Origin: an uncultured Clostridium sp.
GTDB taxonomy: Bacteria; Bacillota; Clostridia; Lachnospirales; Lachnospiraceae
Length of the DNA stretch: 49,621 bases
Assembly (NCBI GenBank): GCA_947575275.1
Contig: CANPMS010000012.1
Location: 1 to 49,621 of the forward strand
Direction of reading: 5' to 3'
Position 1 is the first letter of the stretch; each line of letters opens with the position of its first letter. The notes under the pieces are model-generated. The model was given only the letters and a program-made list of their open reading frames with translations. It was not told the origin of the DNA and did not search any database. The translations under genes and the position numbers were made by a program. Positions 45,101 to 49,621 of this stretch are shown in pieces.

Positions 45101-45901
45101 AATCATCGTATCCGAGCCGGATCCAAACCACACGGTACGTCCTCCGTCCGTTCTGCCCTGATCCTGCCACGTACCATCCACATCTTTATTATAGATATAG
45201 TAATCCATCAAAATCCAGCGATCATCATCACTGGGTTTAATTTCAAATTTAATCTCCAGTTCCGGATCACCGCTGAGGGCACCTGTCGGCAGAGTAAGCC
45301 CCAAAGTAGATAAGTCCAATACCTGCCCGTTTTTGATCTCCTTATTACAGTTTGGATCTTCAACAATATGTATTCCCGTATACCGCGGCTGGTTATTCTG
45401 AGTCATACCAAGCCCCATCTCTGTGATAAATCCACCAGGATGATTGGAGGGATATGTTACAGACAGAGGATTTGTCTGTCCAGATGCAGAGAAATAGCCT
45501 TCTTCCATTGAATTACCCCCGGCAGCCTGCCCCCTCGGCTCCTCGTCAATGGGGGTTAAAAGCCCCTGAATATCAAATTTCCATCCTGCCCAGCTGCGAA
45601 AAGAACCAGCTTTTATATATCCAAATTTATACGCGGACACGGAAGAATGACCATAGGAAGCTCCCCCGCGATCTTCATCCTTATAAGCAGCTCCGCTGTA
45701 ATAGTGACTGTTCTGGTATGTCTCGTTTGGACGGCCATCCATCAAACTATTGTTTTGCTCCAGCTCCGCAGCAAACGCACTCATCGGACCACCAAAAGAT
45801 AATCCAGAGAATGTCATTGCCGCAGCAAGCGCTGCAGCAGTAACGCGCTTTAGGTGTCTGCAATCCGCTACCGTGTTTCGTTTACTAAACTTCCCAATCA
45901 C
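39140..45901 (-). CDS. Giant secreted wall-binding protein, 2253 aa
   Basis: The start is taken as GTG at 45899-45901 because GAGGGAGG lies 9 nt upstream; a TTG at 45922 sits before that site. A signal peptide ends near SAFAAE. An N-terminal domain of about 370 residues follows, then a right-handed beta-helix-like region near 417-677 (SGLTISDVTLDGSGEG, GSAINFSGSGKFTMRHG). Asp-rich calcium-loop-like repeats occur near 840-860 (DANGNGVYDAGEEF, DINGDGVY), then MucBP and InlB-like repeats, a helical segment, a Gly/Ser linker near 2030-2070 and choline-binding-like repeats (QIDGKWYYFT). There is no LPXTG. A surface adhesin or glycan-binding role fits; no enzyme motif is seen. Confidence 0.8.
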   Translation of the reverse strand: MIGKFSKRNTVADCRHLKRVTAAALAAAMTFSGLSFGGPMSAFAAELEQNNSLMDGRPNETYQNSHYYSGAAYKDEDRGGASYGHSSVSAYKFGYIKAGSFRSWAGWKFDIQGLLTPIDEEPRGQAAGGNSMEEGYFSASGQTNPLSVTYPSNHPGGFITEMGLGMTQNNQPRYTGIHIVEDPNCNKEIKNGQVLDLSTLGLTLPTGALSGDPELEIKFEIKPSDDDRWILMDYYIYNKDVDGTWQDQGRTDGGRTVWFGSGSDTMIYNHDGCPLWATPKTGTGDKIEGVHGIANNGGKYQFTSFDILSYSPDADLGLGIDKRDSNDPSSLTTWVGAWANGGFKNYLYTDLVNRYISNTDSAVNYSFCFDLLPGEVKHGRLAFSMRGPTYYVDPTYTGNSTGYIATPCKSIKEAVDKIRQAGPEKAYIFLMKDCEIGETITIPANQDITIGTADYVLPQGGISDSNPPVAYTGDRKVVSRAAGFTGPMFKLDSPSTASSGLTISDVTLDGSGEGVKAPLIQAAVGHVRTQKDAVLKNNSISYENHDAEDVKMIASAIDVSGSANLDMNYGTVTGNKSHQGSAINFSGSGKFTMRHGVTVTNNTMESGNAANVLLGTKDGMNPESAADRCIIAVNGNLDSDARIGVRNIKAPSSSADTSVVVAEKHTSGTNVPYSSTNFAADLAPSQWTEMANGTHSVTIRAGEFPLTVQYLRQDNNQSLHTAKNVNLVSGTLINEQAVDLLASDGYEVVDVQVEPDHTGLSSNIGMNSASVTGPMPGQGVTIRFLYSRPSSTAHFDSNGGNPADIEDISSLVGAAPSASMPIVNRTGYTFGGWYEYSDNGEQYLDANGNGVYDAGEEFNDINGDGVYNATGYIEAPTPSTTLANPVKKWDVYYKAKWEIDGTGYAVEVTHKNNNTALPVEFAMDSDEYRYQDPVQVTPKTIPGYKKVNNGWTAEPMLDGNRADGVTPAGFDGNGVLEGKMPADGVNVIYKYDVDPSQSFTYTVKHQMTSADGTVIPVGAGTVAETRIAEQPISAAPHNQFGYQVVGATVTQGQTGNTATYTLGTDDMGGSFDSNHNFSGFMPNQNVTITYEYESTVDYFAIQKFTDTTDNRTISTKADGYNQLDPLDIDPYNQINGDYGFLYGYQYAGGATIDNNTGVGGTFGADGRFTGTMSDHNINLTWPSSRDSAYWKTMTFAVDPQYNHGNLGTPTTAAFLGNDGTDLGNQYAYTFGRLKALGSVPTATPNPQPYYKFDGWYLADGTQVTDTTTFPRNDVTLYARFVEDPAYWIDVNFAAGAHGQLNAGESATLHTWYDNTWSQITAQLPAYTAEENYIYTGWYQGSSLMSGLQSLVNGQTYVVNFTKDPVVWGLDVDAPQGTGTLDVEGNGQVIVHDTNSDYQYIITDLEGNVIGVSNGTGSGLPFTGLDAGTPYRIYETTPDVTVSLGENISAVEDNPNVAGPTQVVTPVLDNNYTVGYDPEDETKTSLTICPADPDCDYAIIDPDTGVIVYPGSDNGWITPEGSAPKSVTFTGLDPDKEYTVVTRPHGDSSVTPDSRAPYGNQVIPDPNGNLDIPAFKVEVVSVNGGAEISTVNGEAVGAEVKEDIKKGSAVVLQADATDGAGGSFRHWRVLTGRVDGISGNVSTRELTFAMPQTNVVLEAVYTRAAASPSNAEVRDEVRGGDPNEMALDPRDAEDLQQLLTSPADRVLMDVNGAEVLYKVVFDKNNPRVTAAEKSALLAEQPYSQHEDAFKTAWALDVRIERYVDGRKAGVATPSDATFNAFVQLDGNDVDMLDYNLYEIDDSTGSVSLVPVSVDGAMDNSEEYIGGQFSFTAQAGCRYVLAYSKAFKVTFLNRLGFSAPEYNQPWSLRFKVRRGDAVSGSDYAAPGPYGDVLQNEPEATVVLPDGVQCDYTGWSYVDWQRGNKTSMRDFDADRTIKKDTPVYAFYMDNYDEVVEATKELQDLLDKMLEMSNDFFLKNDEADEVKGFIEEALEVKNKRDPQATHNELLEAIEELKTSCKPYEEVLANRYNNYSGSHGGSGSTGGSGRPGGSVGSGGSSGGGFSSGGGKGTGGPSDPFVPEESRHYTVGFNGEWENLDNDPTQWAFVLNGGIRLTSKWGYLEYNNEGDARTGWYHFNSSGRMDYGWFRDEQKNWYYCNTIHDGFFGKMKTGWHHDPDDNRLYYLDPATGIMATGWKQIDGKWYYFTAFNQEPTYTYDEKAERWNFNNTNARPYGSMYVNESTPDGYRVDQNGVWIN

Positions 45902-45918
45902 AATAAGAAACCTCCCTC

Positions 45919-47646
45919 TCAATTAGTAAATTCCTCAAAATTGATTTTACTTTCCTCGGACAGCATCTCGTAGACGCTTGCCCAGTTAAAGTTTGGCTCA
46001 TCAAACATTCCCTGCTTGGCTACCTCTTCTACAAAACGCGCGCTTCCTTCTCTGCTTGCGTCGTAACGCCAGCATGATAAACTCCCATCCCCATTCTTAA
46101 CCCAGCGTGGCTTGTCGGCATCATTCACGTAGCCCCCAAAGTAGTTATCCAGAATGATAAAATACCCTCCGTCTCGATCCTTTACCAGCTTCCTCTTCCC
46201 CTTCACTATCTTACCAGACTCAGAAACCACCTGATAATAGCACTTATCTCCCTCTTTTACCTGAATCACTCCATAGCCAAATTCGGGATTCGCCTGAAGC
46301 TTTAGTCCATTAATATACCAGTAATCGTCTTTTTTCTGCATCTGATTGCCATTGCCAAAGGCAACACCGTTTGAGCCAAATCCAAAGGTGTAAACCCCAT
46401 CTGACAGCTCGACCTTAATATCGCTTCCCATCTGCATGGAACCGTCATTGAGTTCATCTGGCGAGAACAGATACAAGTCAGAACGCTCAATGCCTCCAAT
46501 CTCCCCGTCCATAAAATCCTTAGAAGAGAAGGTATCCACGTCATACTGTCCCACAAAATGAGATTTTCCGTCAAAGAGCACAAAACCGGTTCTCATACGT
46601 CCAATTCCGTCAAAGGCATAAGATTTGCCATTAATTTTCTTAATCCGGTCCGTATAAACCTTTCCATTGGCGTCAGTATACCACCAGCTGCACTCTGAAT
46701 CCCAATAGTCATCGGCATTGAGGTTTTCAGATGGGTACATCCAAAACCATTTGTTCCCCATCAACACTCCTCCATCATAACCGGAATAATATTTTAGAGC
46801 ATTGGAATCGGTTGCCAGATAGCTTTCCACACGGTTGTTGGAGCCAAATTGATGGTCATCGGAAGGCGGCTCAGCAATGCTGACGCCCGACCACCAGGGC
46901 ACCATAACGCCATTTTCATCAAAACCATATGTAGACCCATTAATCTTTTTCTCCACCAATTTGGTTGAGTTGGATTTCAACTTTTTGCCGTTCTCGTTGA
47001 AATAAAACCACAAGCTCTCATACTCGTTGTAACTACGCTCGGCCAGTTGGCTGTAAGCATGGGAACCTCCCGTATAGTCACCGATATTTCCCCAGTTCAT
47101 CCACTTTTCCGTAAAAAACGCTCCGTCCTCACCGGCAAAGTATACCCCATCAATAAAGGGATCTTCTGTATCCTGCAAGGAGTTTCCATCCCTATCCAGC
47201 CACCCGTACAGAAGCTTACCGTCCTCATCAAAGGCGTAAGTTTTTCCATCGATAACTTTCTTGAAAGAAGTGTTGGACGCAGTACGCCTATAAGCCTTCC
47301 CGTTATCGGAAAAATAATACCAGTTGGATTCGCCCTCATCATCGGTTAGGTACTTCCAGACATTGGAAGCCATACGTCCGTCCTCTTCCAGGTAGTAAAG
47401 CTTATCACCGTCCTCTATCAGACGGTTCACAGCCATCTTGCCGTTACTGTCAAGCCAGTACCACTCTTCTCCCGATTTTCTCCACGCATCCGTAACAGGC
47501 ACGTTGTCCACTCCGCGGTATTCCCACTCGCCCGCCTCGTTGCTCCAACCAACACCCGCAAACGCTGTTCCACAACATGCGCTGCCTAACACAAAAACAG
47601 TAGCCGCTGTTGTTTTTAAGAACTTGAACCTTTGTTTCTTACTCAT
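45919..47646 (-). CDS. Secreted protein made largely of wall-binding repeats, 575 aa
   Basis: A signal peptide (MSKKQRFKFLKTTAATVFVL, cleavage near AFA) precedes many choline/glucan-binding-like repeats: EEWYWLDSNGKMAV, DKLYYLEEDGRMAS, SNWYYFSDNGKAYR, GKTYAFDEDGKLLYGW and similar units across most of the length. The last 80 residues lack repeats (DASREGSARFVEEVAKQG). The ATG at 47644-47646 follows AAGGGAAG. It is first in an operon with the two giant proteins (17 nt to the next). Its repeats match their C-terminal modules, so all three probably dock to the same wall polymer. The ligand is not evident. Confidence 0.8.
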   Translation of the reverse strand: MSKKQRFKFLKTTAATVFVLGSACCGTAFAGVGWSNEAGEWEYRGVDNVPVTDAWRKSGEEWYWLDSNGKMAVNRLIEDGDKLYYLEEDGRMASNVWKYLTDDEGESNWYYFSDNGKAYRRTASNTSFKKVIDGKTYAFDEDGKLLYGWLDRDGNSLQDTEDPFIDGVYFAGEDGAFFTEKWMNWGNIGDYTGGSHAYSQLAERSYNEYESLWFYFNENGKKLKSNSTKLVEKKINGSTYGFDENGVMVPWWSGVSIAEPPSDDHQFGSNNRVESYLATDSNALKYYSGYDGGVLMGNKWFWMYPSENLNADDYWDSECSWWYTDANGKVYTDRIKKINGKSYAFDGIGRMRTGFVLFDGKSHFVGQYDVDTFSSKDFMDGEIGGIERSDLYLFSPDELNDGSMQMGSDIKVELSDGVYTFGFGSNGVAFGNGNQMQKKDDYWYINGLKLQANPEFGYGVIQVKEGDKCYYQVVSESGKIVKGKRKLVKDRDGGYFIILDNYFGGYVNDADKPRWVKNGDGSLSCWRYDASREGSARFVEEVAKQGMFDEPNFNWASVYEMLSEESKINFEEFTN

Positions 47647-47704
47647 AGTTACTCTTCCCTTCCTAGCATTTTTGTATGGGCTTGAATTTCTGCACCTGAT
47701 TTTC

Positions 47705-47734
47705 ATTATAGTGCACATTTTATGTAATAGTCAA
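47705..47734 (-). promoter_or_regulatory. Promoter of the wall-protein operon
   Basis: On the minus strand TTGACT (47729-47734), 18 bp and TATAAT (47705-47710). Just upstream (47790-47835) is an AT-rich stretch with overlapping ATCATGAT and ATCATATGA-type palindromes that could bind a regulator. Confidence 0.65.
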
Positions 47735-47838
47735 TGATTTTTCCATAAATATTCACTTGACAAAATCCAGGAAACATCATAATGAGATATGAATCATGAT
47801 ATGGTATATGAGTTTTCGTATCATATGAAGTATGAGGC

Positions 47839-47870
47839 AAAAAAATGGCGCCGGGACTCTCCCCGGCACC
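47839..47870 (-). terminator. galE terminator
   Basis: GGCGCCGGG (47847-47855) pairs with CCCGGCACC (47862-47870), followed on the minus strand by an A/T-rich tract with seven T. Confidence 0.85.
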
Positions 47871-47919
47871 ACAGACTATTTTCTTAAAATATATACAAAC
47901 TTATATCATCCCTGGCAGC

Positions 47920-48942
47920 CTATTCATCATACCCACCAGGATTATTCTTCTGCCATCTCCAGGCATCTTGACACATCTCACGAATTCCATTTTTAGCCTT
48001 CCATCCAAGCTCCTTCTCCGCTTTCGCCGGATCCGCATAGCATTGTGGCACATCGCCTGCCCGGCGCCCCTTAAACACATAATTAATCTTTAAATCATTT
48101 ACATCCTCAAATGCCTGGACTACATCCAGCACACTAAATCCCCGTCCGGTTCCCAAATTGTAAATCCACACGCCCCCCTGCTCCTTTGAGAGCTTATCCA
48201 GCGCCTTTACATGTCCATCCGCAAGATCCGCCACATGAATATAATCACGGACACACGTGCCATCCGGAGTATCATAGTCGTTTCCGAAAATCCCCAGGCA
48301 TTCCAGCTTGCCTACTGCCACCTGTGTGATATAGGGAAACAGATTGTTGGGAATCCCCTTTGGATCCTCTCCGATTCGCCCCGACTTATGAGCGCCAATG
48401 GGATTAAAGTAGCGGAGGAGCATTACCTTCCATTCTGGATCCGCAGTGTGCAAATCCGTCAAAATCTGCTCCAGCATCCCCTTTGTATGACCATAAGGGT
48501 TTGTAATCTCACCCTTGGGACACTCTTCTGTAATCGGAACAAATGCTGGATTTCCGTAAACCGTAGCAGAAGAACTGAAGACAATGCTCTTGCAGCCGTG
48601 GCGGCGCATTACATCGCAGAGAATCAGAGTTCCTGTTATATTGTTATGGTAATATTCCAATGGCTTGTACACTGACTCACCCACCGCCTTCAACCCAGCA
48701 AAATGGATTACCCCATCAATCTTTTCATTTTGAAATACCACATCAAGGGCAGGCTCATCCAGAAGATCCACCTCATAGAACGTTATCGGCTTTCCGGCAA
48801 TCTCCTCTACTCTCTTTAAGGACTCCCTACAGGAATTGCAGAGGTTATCTACCACCACCACATCATATCCGGCCTCCAACAGCTCCACACAGGTGTGGCT
48901 TCCAATATAGCCTGCACCGCCTGTGACTAGAATTGTTGCCAT
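47920..48942 (-). CDS. galE: UDP-glucose 4-epimerase
   Basis: A short-chain dehydrogenase-like enzyme of 340 aa that interconverts UDP-glucose and UDP-galactose with bound [12 protein letters not shown] (residues 8-16) binds [13 protein letters not shown] holds the catalytic Ser/Thr region, and [11 protein letters not shown] supplies Tyr and Lys of the Y-x3-K motif. The C-terminal [14 protein letters not shown] is typical. AAGGAGGGG lies before the ATG. It is monocistronic, with its own promoter and terminator. UDP-galactose made here could feed surface glycans, perhaps relevant to the wall-binding proteins next door, though that link is speculative. Confidence 0.96.
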   Translation of the reverse strand: MATILVTGGAGYIGSHTCVELLEAGYDVVVVDNLCNSCRESLKRVEEIAGKPITFYEVDLLDEPALDVVFQNEKIDGVIHFAGLKAVGESVYKPLEYYHNNITGTLILCDVMRRHGCKSIVFSSSATVYGNPAFVPITEECPKGEITNPYGHTKGMLEQILTDLHTADPEWKVMLLRYFNPIGAHKSGRIGEDPKGIPNNLFPYITQVAVGKLECLGIFGNDYDTPDGTCVRDYIHVADLADGHVKALDKLSKEQGGVWIYNLGTGRGFSVLDVVQAFEDVNDLKINYVFKGRRAGDVPQCYADPAKAEKELGWKAKNGIREMCQDAWRWQKNNPGGYDE

Positions 48943-48975
48943 AATACCCCTCCTTCCGTTACTGCTTTTCTAATA

Positions 48976-49004
48976 ATTATATATGGATAAACAGAGAAAA
49001 GCAA
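48976..49004 (-). promoter_or_regulatory. Promoter of galE
   Basis: On the minus strand TTGCTT (48999-49004), 17 bp and TATAAT (48976-48981). Confidence 0.65.
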
Positions 49005-49025
49005 TGTAATTTTTTCATCATTTTA

Positions 49026-49187
49026 TCAGACAAAGCTTTCAGCAGGCAATGCCCTTCTGGAAGCCTCCATAACATAAGTATTAGCATTTCCCAGAGAGTG
49101 CCAGAAGATTCACAAAGCCTTCTTCAGGCGCCCTCGTAGCTTGGCAAACACTTTCTTGTCAATGTGCAATACATATTCTTCTGTCAA
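49026..49187 (-). pseudogene. Short protein-like remnant with an in-frame stop
   Basis: One frame reads LTEEYVLHIDKKVFAKLRGR then LKKAL, a TGA, and 27 more residues including FWHSLGNANTY. The basic 'KLRGRLKK' followed by 'LGNANTY' faintly recalls the C-terminal end of bacterial reverse transcriptases, but the match is too weak to assign. No start codon or ribosome site is associated. Apart from this I see nothing in 49005-49360. Confidence 0.2.
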
Positions 49188-49360
49188 GTTAGGAACAAAA
49201 ATTTTTATTCAAACTCTTCTTACAATACGAAGTTATATTTTTCTCTCCTCCTCAAATCTCTAATCTTAAACTCCACAATGATATTTTTATATACATAGAA
49301 AACACAATACTGTAAATTCCATCCTGAGCGCTCGTATGGGACATCTTACTCATTGATACT

Positions 49361-49571
49361 TGCTTATCCCTGCATGCGCAGGGAATACCTCTTTTCGGTT
49401 GTGAAATTGATGATCCCTTCAGGATCACCCCTGCATGCGTAGGGAATACCCCAATCACGCTGTTTGCCATGTCGCTGTTTCGGGATCACCCCTGCATGCG
49501 CAGGGAATACTAGCCTATGCTAATCAATATCCTTTATTTTTTAGGATCACCCCTGCATGCGCAGGGTGCAC
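49361..49571 (-). CRISPR. Short CRISPR array, type I-E style, 4 repeats and 3 spacers
   Basis: Repeats at 49361-49388, 49422-49449, 49483-49510 and 49544-49571 recur every 61 bp: 28-nt repeats with 33-nt spacers. The core CCCTGCATGCGCAGGG is palindromic. Read on the minus strand the repeat begins GTATTCCCTGC and ends GGGGTGATCC, the pattern of type I-E repeats. The first copy on the plus strand is degenerate at its outer edge, as leader-distal repeats often are, so the leader should lie to the right. The fourth copy loses its last five bases where an IS-like end begins. The second copy has one substitution in the core. No cas gene is in the window. Confidence 0.88.
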
Positions 49572-49621
49572 TAGTCAACAAAAATTGGACACTTAAATTG
49601 TATTTTTTCACATACAATCTG
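49567..49621. mobile_element. Probable end of an IS3-family element
   Basis: From 49567 the sequence TGCACTAGTCAAC continues to ATTGGACACTT. It starts with TG and carries the TGGACAC block seen in IS3-family terminal repeats. It begins exactly where the fourth CRISPR repeat departs from consensus. The rest of the element is beyond the window edge. Confidence 0.4.

Noticed and set aside
49252..49470. 72-residue minus-strand ORF over the right end
   Set aside because: It is translated through CRISPR repeats and spacers and has no ribosome binding site.

Overview
The window reads as a chromosomal segment of a spore-forming Firmicute, most likely a Lachnospiraceae-type (Clostridium cluster XIVa) gut anaerobe. 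The grounds are a complete spoIIA-sigF-spoVA block, a T-box leader on valS, a lysine riboswitch on dapA, a DUF4364-type regulator, AGGAGG ribosome binding sites and sigma-A promoters throughout, and secreted proteins with choline-binding-like wall repeats. The species call is inference. Nearly all genes are on the minus strand. The exceptions are the penicillin-binding protein at 14170 and the winged-helix gene at 33605.

Positions 1-3000 form an accessory patch: a candidate type I toxin-antitoxin module with two converging promoters and a shared terminator, two unrecognised genes (829-1698 and 1912-2310), a stretch of decayed coding sequence, a 21-bp inverted repeat with promoter-like elements, and a fragment of an IS3-family transposase. 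Positions 3000-13970 are housekeeping: purA; purC-purB; a small hypothetical gene; a low-complexity lipoprotein; dapA-dapB behind a lysine riboswitch; a corrinoid adenosyltransferase-like ATPase with an SSB-like protein; typA/bipA; and a YigZ/IMPACT protein. A class A PBP with a 27-bp tandem repeat in its tail then converges on the sporulation block at 17213-21917 (spoIIAA, spoIIAB, sigF, an unannotated 51-residue membrane ORF, spoVAA, AB, AC, AD, AE).

Positions 21978-27806 carry a T-box operon: valS, folC, a 45-residue ORF and a membrane-anchored TPR protein. Next comes a three-gene operon of unknown function (27819-33457): a 1191-residue beta/alpha-solenoid protein, an Hsp70/actin-like ATPase and a TPR protein. 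A divergent DUF4364-type regulator follows.

Positions 34235-47646 are one operon of three very large or repeat-rich secreted wall-binding proteins (575, 2253 and 1629 residues); the two giants are diverged paralogues. galE follows. The right end holds a short four-repeat CRISPR array of type I-E style with no cas genes in view, whose last repeat appears to be cut by the end of an IS3-like element.

The most interesting items are the Hsp70-like three-gene operon, the interrupted CRISPR array, the candidate type I toxin-antitoxin locus, the small ORF coupled to spoVAA, the giant paralogous surface proteins, and a dispersed intergenic repeat family present in at least two full and three decayed copies.
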